Source of the DNA: Schistosoma haematobium
Lineage: Eukaryota > Platyhelminthes > Trematoda > Strigeidida > Schistosomatidae
Assembly (NCBI RefSeq): GCF_000699445.3
Contig: NC_067195.1
Span: 86,376,569-86,440,568, forward strand
Reading direction: 5' to 3'
Length of the DNA stretch: 64,000 nucleotides
Shown: positions 1 to 11,600 of the stretch, piece after piece
Layout of the letters: each line of letters starts with the position of its first letter
Numbering within the stretch: the first letter of the stretch is position 1
Position numbers and translations under genes: made by a program
Notes under the pieces: generated by a model
What the model saw: only the letters and a program-made list of their open reading frames with translations
Told to the model about the DNA's origin: nothing
The model's database searches: none

Positions 1-197
1 ACCTTTAATCACTAAGTTGAACATTCAGTGATTTACATTTCTTACTTTTGATGCTAATTAACTTGAATTGTTGATTGAGTGCTATTTATTCTAGATAACT
101 TTGAATCCTGTCGTATATGTTTATTGTTACATTTGATTGTTCCCTCTGTTTTTTCAATAAAATTGACTTTCTTTCTAAAAAAAAATTTGTATTTCAG

Positions 198-3100
198 TTG
201 TTACCAATTATGATGAAGAATGCTGTGGAAAATGATCCAGAATTTGATAAACCGCTTCCTCTTAATTCTTTCAAACATCTTGGAATATTTTTTAATAAAG
301 ATGCAGCGAATAAACATGTAAGTGATCATCTATTCATATCTCATAAATATTGTGATCTATTTTTGGTTTAAATTCAGCTCCATTTTTCATTTGATTATGA
401 TAGGTAGCTTATGTCAGGTAAGCTTAACATATCAACTATCCATGATATTGTGAGACCACACTGTATAAGGGAGTTATAAGTGAATAAATCAAAACAACAA
501 TTGAGGCACTAGTAAATGGATAAAACCACAAAACAATAGTATGAACCAATATAAATTGGTTAGGCATATATATAGCTTATCGCTCACTCATTCACTCACT
601 CATAGATTATGGTGCTCGTCGTCAAGATTAATGATGTACATACTTTGTAGTGCGATCATCATAGCTCGATATGTTTTTCGTATGGCTGTCTACCTAAAAG
701 TCTAATGATTGAAGTACTCAGCTTTCCACCGTTACAAGTTCAAACTCAGTCCCACTTACTTCACTGTAGACAACTATGTAGTTTTACTATTCTTCATACG
801 ATAATTGTGGTTAGCATTCAGTTTCGTTGAATAATTTCATGTGAAGTGAACAAAAAATAAGTTAGTCTGTTACCTTTTTACCAATTATCAATTCGAATAG
901 TTGAGATCATGAGTCAATTGAAGCTAGACCACCATGGAATACTTGAAAGCACTGGACGATCGTTTCGTCCTAGTATGGGACTCCTCAGTAGTGCTCATTT
1001 AATGTACACCCACTTTTCTTAAAATATATTTGTAAAATAAAATTTCTGATAAACTGTAATAAAGAGGAAATTAAACTTCAATGTTTGTTAACAATAAATA
1101 AATCAAGTTCTGTCTTGCTTAAAGAATCAGTAGAAAAATACGGTAATTAGTGTTTAGTAATTGATGTTGACTTTATACTTTCACAACAGATTGATTTGAT
1201 GCGGTAAGATTCAATATTTCAATTTCTTTCTAGAAATTCTTAATATAACGAAAACATTCTTCAAGTTCATCACATGAAATTTATCGGTAAATAAGTTAAG
1301 ATTTAAAAGATCCTATCAATCTTAAATCTTAACTTATTTAAAAGATCCTAACAGCACCCAAATGCCCTGGTACGGCCGAGAGTGGGGAGAGTCCGCTCTC
1401 CCTCTCGAAATGCTCTCACATGGCCACGCGTATACAGCCTCTGCTAGGAAAGTCCTACTCACTGCCTTCTCGTGGTGGGAGTATTGTATACGAAACTGAG
1501 AGGACGAAAAGCGAATGTCCGGCGCTTTAACCGGATCCCAAACCAATGGTGCATATGGGCTCCAGTATCCTGCGGGAACAAACGGCGTACGAACTAATTG
1601 TTGGTCACCGGCTTTCATGGGACTGCATCTCCTTACGATGCTCCACTGCCTTGTGGATCAGACCTTCAGGTCGAAGGCTCGGGGAGTGGTCCCCTAAGAA
1701 AACCACCTGCTTCGGTTTGGTCACCCGGGTAGTATCACAGCCCTCACACATATGAAATGAGATTTGTGTGGCGCATATATATCTGGTGCCTCCTTGTACC
1801 AATATCTATGTGTTAAAATGAAACAAATAAATAGATCCTAACAGTACTATAATTAAGCTCCTATTAAACTGGAATCTAACCTTTTGCTAAAACTAAATCA
1901 ATCACGACGAAAAAAGACATCACTATTATCAAATAGAAATATTGTCCCAAAATTGGATGAATCGGTCGTCCAATGTATCCAGGTTTTCCATGGGTGGTCT
2001 AGCTTCAATTGACTCATGATCTTAACTATTGAAATGACTATAGTCTCCACACAAAACTCCTGATAATTATCAATTCGTTTATTCATCCATGCAAAATATC
2101 CAATTATCTAAATTATTTCTATTCACTTAAAGGCAATTGAATTTGAAAAAGAATTTCGTGTACAAACTATTCAACTGTTAAAACGTTTAATTAGTAAAAT
2201 TGAACAACGTCAAACATTTCCAATTCGAAGAATAAAAACTATATCTCAGTCGAGTCATGAAAACCATCAATCTTCTTCTGCTCCTTTCTCATTGTCAACA
2301 ATGACAGTGGATGCAGTATCAACTGGCAAAGAAATTAATTCCACAAAACAACAACAACCTAATACTTATGATAATTTGTTTATTCAATCAATTGATCCTT
2401 TATATTTGGCAATTGACAAAATGATGTTGAAAATAATGAGAGAAAGTTGTGCACTCGAGTTGAGTGAAGGTATTGCTAATGGTTTTCTCTTTCTTTTGGA
2501 GAATATTTTAGTTATATTTAGTTATGTATGTTTGTAATGATTTGTAGTTTCCATTTTTGTTGTGCGATTTATCAGTCTTTATTGGTATAATTACATGCTG
2601 ATTGTATTGCATCAGTGTCCGTAGGTATGGTATGTGCTTTGCACCTTCCAAGTGCAAAGTACTTCTACAGGACTGGCAGGATTCCAATCCTGTACTCACC
2701 CTGGATGGTGAGCAGATAGACGTAGTCGAGAAGTTCGTGTATCTGGGTAGCTGCATAAGTGCTGATGGGGGTGTGAGTGATGAGATCAATGCACGAATAG
2801 TGAAAGCCAGAGCGGCTTATGCCAATCTGGGCCACCTTTGGCGCCTTCGTGATGTTAGTCTGGCTGTAAAAGGCCGGATTTACAACGCGTCGGTGAGAGC
2901 AGTTTTGCTCTATGCTTGTGAAACCTGGTCTCTCCGAGTTGAGGACGTTAGACGACTCTCTGTGTTCGATCATCTCTGTCTCCGAAGGATTGCTGACATC
3001 CAGTGGCAACACCATGTCAGTAATGCAGAGGTTCGGTATCGTGTGTTCGGACACAGAGATGATAATTCAATTGGTGTCACCATCTTGAAACACCGACTTC

Positions 3101-6100
3101 GGTGGCTTGGACATGTTCTACGAATGTCGTCCCAGAGAATTCCACGTCGTGCATTATTTGCCGACTGTGGGACTGGTTGGAAGAAGCGGAGAGGTGGTCA
3201 GTGCATGACATGGTGTCGTGGTATGAAAGAAAGCTGCAAAGGACTGGCTTGTGTCGGTCCTTCACGACTCCCTGGTTGGGGTCCGAGAGATGGTGCAACA
3301 CAGTGGCTAGAGACGTTATCAGACATGGCTCAGAATAGAAGTCAGTGGCGATCCTGCTGTAACCTTCTTTTACTTTCTTCATAAAAAGTGGTTGTGTCTC
3401 TCTTACCTAAAAGATTTCTTCTGATTGTACCTTTTTGTTCCCTCGTTACTACCACACTACCTTACACCAATCTCTTCGTTACTGTTCTCCTTTTCTTTTG
3501 CGCTCCTTAGTTTTTTTTTCTATTTCTCTTCGAATTCTCATTGTTTTGTGTGGCGCATATATATTGGCGCTCTCTTGTACCAATATTTATGTGTTCAAAT
3601 AAATAAATAAATAAATGATTGTATTGCTTCGATGTTGCTATTTAGTTACAAGTAGCTTGTAATAGAATCCAATGCTTAAGTTTCGTCTCATTCGGAACTT
3701 TTCAAGTGAACGTACCTGCAGTTACATTCCTGAATGAAAATTACAAACCCTCTCAAATAAAATCCATACTCATTTCACAAATAAGTAGCTATCTAGATTC
3801 CATATGTCAGTGAACATCAATATTGGGTTGCAGGTACATCGAGGTACTGAGTCACGAACAGGATGAAATACGAGTCCTGATTTCCACTATTGACTTATTT
3901 CTATTTTCATCCATTTTTGATTACATTTCAACAATTGTTGATCCTATCAAAGTTAGAGGATAGTTATTATTATTAGTTGAATTCTTCTAATTCATTTTTC
4001 AGATGAACTAATACGTTCGATTTTCAAACACGAAAGTGACAAATCGAATCAATTAACTATTCATAGTAAAATTCGTTTGATTCGTTCAACAGCGATTCGA
4101 TTAATGTTGACTTATTTTGAAAATAAACAATCTGATACTGTCGTTGATGATAATACTCTCAATAGACAGCATTCTATGATTCCTTCATTCATGGTATATC
4201 ATTCTTTAAATAATCAAGGCAATAATACTGATAGTAATGCAAATGTAGGAATTGGTTTTCACAAGAAAGTAAGTTTTTTCGTTTTAATTTATTACTCCTA
4301 TAGTTGGTACCAAAAACCCACCCATAATCTGTTTTAAGAATTCGAGTTCATTTTTGACGTTTTCAACCAATCTACATCGAACTTTTCTAGTTTCATTTTA
4401 TTGGTAAGATTATCTATTGCATTACACTTGGCTCTACTTAAATGAGATGAGCAAATCTATGTAGGGAAACATACTCCCACAATACATTGTGTTGGCACAA
4501 ATGCCAGTTAAGACGAAACCTGGATCCTGGGTTTTTGTTTATCGATTATGTTAAACTATCCAATATCAAATTAAGATTCTTTTAGAATTCTACATATCTT
4601 AACTATAAAGAAAAAAACAACACTATAAAGTAAGTAAGAAGCATATTTTAATTGGAGAAGAAACTTATTAGCTTTATTGTTATTCATTTGAATGGTGTGA
4701 CATATTATCTCAAAAACGACGAACTACACCTACACAGTGACTGGGTCACAAGTCAGTAACTTGATGAATTAATGATATGGTTTGATTTAAGCTTTTCTAA
4801 TCCACGATATACATCAGATAACATCACACGATAAAGATTGCCCCCAACCGGGCATACACCAAATAGATATGCGCCACATAAATCATTCGATTTGTGTGAG
4901 GGCTGTGATACTGCCCGTGTGCCCAAACCGAAGCAGGTGGTTTTTCGCAGGAGGCCACAACCGGAATGTTTGTTATAAAGGTCTAACCCACAAAGCAGTG
5001 CAGCAACTTTGGGAGATGCAGTGCCATGGAAGCCGGTGACCAATAATTGGTTCATACGCCATTTGTTCCCTCATAATACTGGAGCCCATGTACACCATTG
5101 GTTTGGAATCAGGGTTTTCCAACTCACATAGGTAGACTCTCCGTGTCCGCCAACCCGGTTAAAGCGCTGGATAGTCGCTTTTCTTCCTCTCAATTTCGTA
5201 AACAACAGTAGTGCCGTTAGAAGGCAGTGAGTAGGACATCCCTGGCAGTAGTTGTATGCGCATGGCCATATGAGAGCATTTCGAAAGAGACAAAACTGAC
5301 TCTTGCTATTGTCGGCCATACCAGGGCATTTGGTGGCAGTCCGTGATAAACGTTTCATAAACATGATAAATTCATGAGTAGTTTACTAATTCATCTTATC
5401 TGTTCAATACTATCTTTAATATGTTTTTTTTTCGATTTGATCTCACCCAGTTTCTTATCGCCCTCACCCATCTCATTCGTAAATATCCTGTGTTCATCCC
5501 TGTTAGTGGTTTGCCATTGGAAAAACATACAGATTGTGTAAGTTTAATTTGCTTGTACAAGTGTTAGTAGTAGTAATTATTAGTATTTTATATTAAATAA
5601 CATTTATAAAAGGGTAATCATTGGTCTGCGTTGAGCTTAATTACATAAAACTGTGTTTACTGGAATAAACTATTCATTGTTCTACACATTATAATTATAA
5701 AATGTGGATTGATGCGTATTTTCTGTTCAAGATTACAGTTCCCCTCATAAAGGTTGGAGGAAGCTCATTGGCACTTTTCAACAAATGTTTCATTAATTCA
5801 TACAGGCACACATATTCGGGGTAGGATATATCTTTTCTGTGGAGGATACCATAGAACCCCCGGCACCGAGTGCTTCGATTAGCTTCTATTATGAGAATAT
5901 GGAAGCTACTATTATTTGAAGAATACACGTTATATGCACACCAGAAATACACAAGTTTGGAATTCATCCACTCCTTAGCATACACATAGGCATAGATTCC
6001 ATTGTATATATGTAAGGATTTATTATGTTCATTTGGTTTCTAGTGGAAGTATGCATTACACACACAGCAAAAACTGATCAAATTAATCTATGCGCTTGAA

Positions 6101-7431
6101 GTATACATATAGGTATAGATGTGTTCAACTTAAGATATTGTAATCCGTTTTTACGATTGATTCCTTATATTGTTTCATGAGGTGAAGCTACACTATTCCA
6201 AAGGCATAGCTAGGTTAAGGTTGGATAATTAATTATTTGCATTGACTTTAACTGTATAAAACTATTCGATGGGATAAATTATTCATTATAATATAAATTT
6301 GGACTAATACATATTTTCTGTTCAAGGTATCATGTTGTTTCCAACTGACTGGTTGTTGGTGTCAATGAAATTCGTTCATTTTGTTCTAATGATATAGCTT
6401 TCAATGTACATATTACCCTAGTGTGTAAAGGTTGGGAGGTCAAACGAAATTATGTAAATGGTGTGTACTACACTGTTATACAAGCAAATTCAACAAATCT
6501 TGTACAAACCTTTGTCTTGATACGTTTCGTATCAACAATGAAATGATATGTACTGGGAGATGACTTTCTTAAACAAACAGCCATTAAGATCTGATAATAC
6601 TGTTCGGACCACACCATTCAAATAAGTAGACGAGATATTTTACGAACACATTTGTGTCTTAGAAAAAAAGGATATTCGTATTTGGTTACAGAATATCTTA
6701 TATGGTAGATAATGATTCATTTTGTTCACAGTCTTAGGCTGTAGTTGATTTCGGAAGTTGTTTTTTTTAGTTTAAACTGACTGACTTATGATGAATTTCA
6801 ATCATCAAGGCAAAATTATCACGAACTGTTCCTTCCCCCCCCCCAAAAGCATAATGTATGTGAGTACGTACTGATGGAAAACTGATGTAAAGTAATGATT
6901 ATGTAATGGTTGTCAGAATAATATCTGAACATTTGAAGTAAAACATACTTCAAAATCATAAGTATGTCAGAGCTGGATATTTTAAGTATGAATCAATTTA
7001 TTCATCAGTTTTATTAGAAGTTATCTCTTATGTATCAGCGTTGATTAACTTTATGTGCATTTTCTTTTCTCTTTTTGCTATTTCGCTAGTTGAATGTAGC
7101 AATTACATTTTACAAATTAGGATTTATTATTACAGAACATAAACTACATCAAATTAATGATGACGATGATGAGAATATTACCATTGGAGAATCTAATGTA
7201 GATAATGTCAATGTATCTAATTCACATCATGATTCTAAATCTGAGATAGACAAAATGCTGAAACATCGTTTATCATTAGTCAAAAATATTAAAGGTGCAA
7301 AAATTAATTGTGGATTGATCGGTTTAGAGAAAGTTAAAGATGACCAGTGTCCCATTGATGATAATGACGAAGACAACTTAACTGATAATGATGATGACGA
7401 CGACGACGATTGTATCATAACTGAAAATTAA
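198..7431 (+). CDS. 3' part of an unrecognised gene with an acidic C-terminus
   Basis: Five exons join without breaking frame: 198-317, 2133-2469, 4003-4268, 5451-5537 and 7090-7431 (stop TAA). Every junction has AG/GT borders and the phases (0, 1, 0, 0) agree. The first base belongs to an incoming intron, so upstream exons lie outside the window. The visible product is about 380 residues: helical, Leu/Ile-rich stretches (such as QTIQLLKRLISKIEQ and FLIALTHLIRKYPVFIP), a low-complexity Ser/Gln/Asn segment in exon 2, and a C-terminus with several Asp runs ending DDDDDDDCIITEN. That composition fits a helical-repeat (HEAT/ARM-like) scaffold with an acidic tail, but I do not recognise the family. 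The introns carry a hammerhead SINE, RTE-A1 copies and short RTE derivatives. The gene converges on FARSB with about 1.2 kb between stop codons. Confidence 0.75.
885..1012 (-). mobile_element. schistosome hammerhead SINE, 5'-truncated copy
   Basis: Read on the minus strand this is the 3' half of the tRNA-like SINE that recurs in this window: a hammerhead-like block, then the conserved tail around TCAATTGACTCATGATCTCA. The tRNA-like head is missing. It lies in the first visible intron of the left gene, antisense to it. Confidence 0.7.
948..995 (-). ncRNA. type I hammerhead ribozyme with intact core
   Basis: On the minus strand: stem I strand AGCACT, core CTGAGGA (fits CUGANGA), stem II GTCC / 7-base loop / GGAC, core GAAAC, palindromic stem III ACGATCGT, cleavage triplet GTC, then AGTGCT closing stem I. 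All core positions are conserved; one A/C mismatch sits at the base of stem I. Stem III has essentially no loop, a feature of schistosome hammerheads that favours pairing between two copies. It is the only copy in the window whose two core motifs and cleavage triplet are all intact. Confidence 0.65.
1288..1340. repeat. perfect 19-bp inverted repeat
   Basis: Arms 1288-1306 (TAAATAAGTTAAGATTTAA) and 1322-1340 are exact reverse complements around a 15-base loop. The right arm ends at the target duplication of the RTE-A1 derivative at 1355. Confidence 0.75.
1355..1832 (+). mobile_element. short RTE-A1 derivative (5' end joined to 3' tail), complete with TSD
   Basis: This 478-bp element is flanked by an exact 12-bp duplication, AGATCCTAACAG (1343-1354 and 1833-1844). 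Its first ~380 bases match the 5' end of the long RTE-A1 copy (32515 downwards). Its last ~100 bases match the RTE-A1 3' end (TGTGTGGCGCATATATA then an A/T-rich tail). The endonuclease and reverse transcriptase regions are absent, so it must move in trans. The same structure recurs at 4850-5345 and 15600-16075. Confidence 0.8.
1935..2060 (+). mobile_element. degraded hammerhead-SINE 3' fragment
   Basis: Matches the SINE 3' region (GTCCAATGTATCCAGG, then CAATTGACTCATGATCT). The hammerhead core is mutated beyond function. It precedes exon 2 of the left gene. Confidence 0.55.
2611..3615 (+). mobile_element. RTE-A1 retrotransposon, 5'-truncated, with TSD
   Basis: Bounded by the 12-bp duplication TGATTGTATTGC (2599-2610 and 3616-3627). 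It holds the last ~255 codons of the RTE-A1 protein (to 3384), a 3' UTR, and an (AAAT)n tail. It is almost identical to the copy at 24862-25873 on the other strand, with the same translations in several frames and one visible substitution in the 3' UTR reading, so insertion is recent. It sits in the intron before exon 3 of the left gene, in the same orientation. Confidence 0.85.
2614..3384 (+). pseudogene. RTE-A1 polyprotein, C-terminal fragment
   Basis: The open frame covers the C-terminal side of a reverse transcriptase after the catalytic YADD box: [12 protein letters not shown], then [13 protein letters not shown] (thumb region), [22 protein letters not shown] and GWKKRRGGQ. The C-terminal segment after RT is typical of RTE/BovB-like LINEs. 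Endonuclease and catalytic boxes are missing through 5' truncation, so the copy is inert although the remaining frame is undamaged. Confidence 0.8.
4850..5345 (-). mobile_element. short RTE-A1 derivative
   Basis: Antisense copy with the same 5'-end-plus-tail structure as 1355-1832: the start matches near 5340 (plus-strand GGGCATTTGGTGG), and the tail block (TATGCGCCACATAAATCATT on the plus strand) lies near 4870. The homopolymeric tail is not preserved. It fills most of the intron between exons 3 and 4 of the left gene. Confidence 0.65.
5620..6330. repeat. diverged direct repeat pair about 610 bp apart
   Basis: 5620-5720 and 6220-6330 share order and wording (TTGAGCTTAATTACATAAAACT versus TTGACTTTAACTGTATAAAA; both end with TATTTTCTGTTCAAG). 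This points to an old local duplication inside the last intron of the left gene. I see nothing else recognisable between 5538 and 7089. Confidence 0.4.
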
Positions 7432-7530
7432 GAAAAATGATTTTTTTTTGGTGTATAGAAGGAGTTGTACATTTTTCGATTGCTGTATATTCAAAACGAA
7501 AAGTTGAACAACGAGTACATCTCATTAAAG

Positions 7531-7536
7531 AATAAA
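7531..7536 (+). promoter_or_regulatory. candidate poly(A) signal of the left gene
   Basis: AATAAA lies about 100 bases after the stop of the acidic-tail gene. Position and sequence fit; there is no transcript evidence. Confidence 0.45.
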
Positions 7537-7689
7537 TATTATACTATCATGATAAATACTTGCTTCTTTTTTGTTCAACAAACTTTCTACAGTATAACGA
7601 TCTATTTACAACTGGTAATTGAAATCAAGAGAACGATTAAAGTTGTATTAATAGACGTGCATTATAATAGTGCGTTTAGATACTGAAAA

Positions 7690-7870
7690 TCAGTCAGCTA
7701 CATCAATTCTGAGCGATGTCACCCAGAGTCCCCAACCAAGTAGTTTGCATCTACCAACATGGCTAAGACTAGAAGTTAGTGACTTCAAAGACTGATGCTA
7801 CGTTTTGATTTGGCCGCCCCCAACTTTCTTTCAACCATCCCCAAAACTAGTCATACCTCTAGCAGCACTC
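7690..7870 (-). mobile_element. RTE-A2 fragment in the intergenic region
   Basis: Plus-strand wording (CCCCAACCAAGTAGTTTGCA, CTACCAACATGGCTAAGAC, TTGGCCGCCCCCAACTTTC) mirrors the end of the RTE-A2 ORF at 26230-26340. Decayed. The rest of the space between the two convergent genes (7432-8571) shows nothing I recognise. Confidence 0.6.
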
Positions 7871-8571
7871 AAGGATATCGAGATCGTCTTCCTTTGATAT
7901 AGAGGCACTTACCTTGGTTTAACAATTAATTATTTCAATGATTCTATATGAAGAACTTGTACCGTTCATAACAACATTTATTAATAAGGTGTTAATCTAA
8001 AAGTCTGAAAGCGTGATTAACTCACACTATAAATAGGTGCCAACTAAGCACACGTTGTAGTGAAGGTTTACAGTACAGCATTCGTCACACACTCAGGTGT
8101 TTTATTTTAGTAGTGGTGTGTCAAGCATACTTATGATCAAATACCTACAACCCACAGATTTCATACACGTAAAATAAATATTGTGTAGCGTAATGATACT
8201 TGACCAGACAGTTTTGAAACTTTATGTGATTAGATCTAAGGAGAACGACTAATTTAACAACTGCACTGTAAAACTTTTCACGCAAACTGGCTGTTCCCTA
8301 AAGATATGTGATGTGAACTTATTTAAACAGCTTACTGTTAAAGCGAATATTAATATTCAGTTACAACCATTCTCATATTATTAGAGGTGTGTTTGAATTC
8401 TTAGCATGTATTGTTATTGTTGCTGAGACGCTCTGTAGGTCGGAAATATTAATGTTCGGAAAGTTGGCTTGTAAATTATTGCATTCAATGGAATTTTGTT
8501 GAAAGGATAACATTCTTTCAATTAGTAGTTTTTACAAAGCACTGAATCTCAGTAAACTCATCGGAAAATCC

Positions 8572-8577
8572 TTTATT
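8572..8577 (-). promoter_or_regulatory. candidate FARSB poly(A) signal
   Basis: AATAAA on the minus strand, 50 bases beyond the FARSB stop codon. Confidence 0.55.
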
Positions 8578-8626
8578 TTGGAAAGAAGATTTTTTTCTTT
8601 ACATAGTCAGTTTAAATAGATAACAG

Positions 8627-11600
8627 TCAAAGAAACACTTCGAGATCTAAATCTAAAGCTGAACAAGGCATCGTCAATTCAAAATTTTGTATAACATCAG
8701 GATGTAGAATACCCAATCGTCCAATAATTTTATTGTCAGGCTCCAATATAATATCAGCACAACGACCATCAAAGTATGTTGGATCTAGAATAAAAATGTC
8801 AAATATACAATGATTAGAATATGTAGGCATTTTCAGTATTATAAATATATCTTTTTTATTTAAATCCCAATGAGTAGAAAGTGGTATTTCCGACGTTTCG
8901 TGACTTAATGTAAGCCACTTCTTCAAAGTAGATAAGTAATCGAAATAAATTCGATTCGTATTGTTTTAGGACTGCAATTGATCAGTCTCTTATTGGCATA
9001 CGTGCATAGTGTGTGTATTGCCTCAATTCACAATCATTATAGGCAAAGATGGATATTAGCTAGCAGTGGAGTCCAGGACGAGCGTTTCGTCCTATTTGAG
9101 ACTCGAACACAGTGCCGTTCGCTTCAAACGCCATCACATGTTTGACCTTCTACCCAACGCTCAATCTATTTAAAACTATCAAGTCAAACCTTAGCACTGA
9201 TACCTACAAACACATTAATTTTCGGTACACTGGCCGAAAGCAGTTAACAGTATCTTAAGTAGCTAACGTAATTATGGTTTAGCATCACTTAATAATCGTG
9301 CCTAGCAAGTATGGTGTAATTTATTTATTAAGCACCGATTCACGTAACCTCCTTTTAACTACACTGTGAGGGTTGATAATGCTGTTTAGCTGACTGGATG
9401 AAGTAGGTGGGATAGGGTTTTAACCTGCATCTTATTACTGGAAATTGAAATTCCAATGTCATGAGACATCACTTCAAACTATGTGTGTGTATATTAACAT
9501 AATTTGATTGACATGTTCCACCAGGTAAATCAATAGTTTAATGTATATCTTCTCAAACAAGTTCAGAAACATGACCTTGCCCAACTTGTGATTAGTGTGT
9601 AACAGAGTTAGAAGGAGAACAAATAGATAAATTGTAATATAAACAGTATATTCACTGTATACTAGAGTAAAGTATCATTAAGATCTAGTTTAAAACAGCA
9701 CAGTTCGCTACAATATATTAGTCATTTCAGTTGACTGAAAAAAATCTTTCGGTTGTACATTGTCCTTCTTATTAACATTACTACAATTATTTTGACCCAT
9801 TCCAGTCAGTCAGTGTACTGTTACCGGTATGAGGGCTGATATCACTTCTTAGCTGCCCACAACGTCGAAGGGTATTTTAGTGAGGAACTTAAAAAGAGAG
9901 TTGGATTAATATTGGTCTTAACGACCTGGGAGAGTGACCTCAGAGCCCAAAGGATACCTGCTTGAGGTCGGTTGCTCACGACCATTTTGTGGGAGGTTTT
10001 TAACGTGTTAGCTCCGTTCTTCAAAAGGGCTTACCGCTGGAGACGGAAATCCGTGAGGTAAGGTGAGGTATGACATTTTTAAGGTCGACCATTTCTAACC
10101 CCTTCCATCGTTGTGAGAAAGCAGCATCGCTGCAGATGCTGGTTGCCCGAGGGAAACTGCTACCATTGGTCAGTAGCATGTGTCTTTTAGCGAACTGGCC
10201 AAAATATGATGTTGATTTAACAAATGTTAACATCTATAAATACCCGTGTTTTCTGTACAAAAATGAACCTTTGGAGTAAAGTGTTTTCGCTTATTTTGCG
10301 CCCTTTCTCTCGAGTTCAGGTCGCTGCGTAGTTCTAGCTTGCGGGTTACCAGAATCGCTTAGGACCCGAATAAAGCGTTCAAATTAACAAGACCTATCAG
10401 AAACACCTTACTGCTGTCACACCCTTCTACAGTCAGTAGTACGACTTCGCCCTCAGACCTTGAGTTGCTACTTTTAGTCTTACCATTCTCCAATCGACCT
10501 GGCTAGCATGGTAGAACCTACAAGAAGATATGTTCCAGCCAATATAGCTCGGTTGGGTCATTACGATAGGCATGCCTGATCATCACGTCAAGGTAGCAGC
10601 TACGATCGAGATTTTGACCCATTTATTATATATGAATAACCAATTGACGGTGATACATACCAATCAGTAGAATAAAACTCACCGGATGTAGCGTTCAATC
10701 TATAACTCAAATTTGATTTTTTTTCATGATCATTAGATTTCTTTGTTGTATTTGACAAAATTGATTCAATTTGTAACAATTGCATTAATCTATCTAACAA
10801 ACCATGGATTATTTCAAAGCCAGAATTTTTATTGTAGTAAACTGCACAAATACGTCGATGATTGCTAGCGCCAACATCTACATAATAGATGAAGAAGTAC
10901 ATTAAGGTGACTATGCATATATATATATATATATCCTGAAAATAGTGTTTTTTATATTTGTTCTATGTAAAAGCATTTGTACAGCTTTTTTTCTTGATGC
11001 GCACTGCTGAGTCCCACAATAGGACTGAACGGTCGTCCAGTGGTTCCAGGTTTTCAGTGGTGGTCTAATATCAATCGGTTCATGATCTCAATCAAAAACT
11101 TAATAATCTCCACAACTTACTTACTTACTTACTTACACCTGTTACTCCTCGTGAAGGAGCATAGGTCGCTCACCAGCATTCTCCATCCAACCCTGTCCTG
11201 GGCAATCCTTTCCAGCTCCTTCCAGTTGTAATTCATCCTTTTCATATCTGCTTCTATTATCCGACGTAATGTGTTCTTTGGCCTTCCTCTTTTCCGCTTC
11301 CCTTCAGGATTCCACGTTAGAGCTTGCCTCGTGATGCAGTTTGACGATTTGCGTAATGTATGTCCTATCCATTTCCATCGTCTTTTCCTAATTTCCTCTT
11401 CAGCTGGAAGTTGGTTTGTTCTCTCCCACAGAAGGCTATTGCTGATGGTATCCGGCCAATGGATGTTGAGTATCTTGCGTAGACAGCTATTTATAAATAC
11501 TTGTACTTTCCTGATTGTGGTTGTTGTAGTTCTCCAAGTTTCAGCTCCATACAGTAGAATTGCCTTGACGTTCGTATTGAAGATCCTCACTTTGATATTG

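Noticed and set aside
5071..5364. 97-codon minus ORF, with a similar one at 32307-32519
   Set aside because: Falls in the RTE-A1 5' region and differs in frame between copies; more likely untranslated leader than a gene.
198..7431. Possible FANCD2/FANCI-like C-terminus for the left gene, because of the acidic tail
   Set aside because: I could not find convincing family motifs; only general helical character and acidity agree, so no name was assigned.
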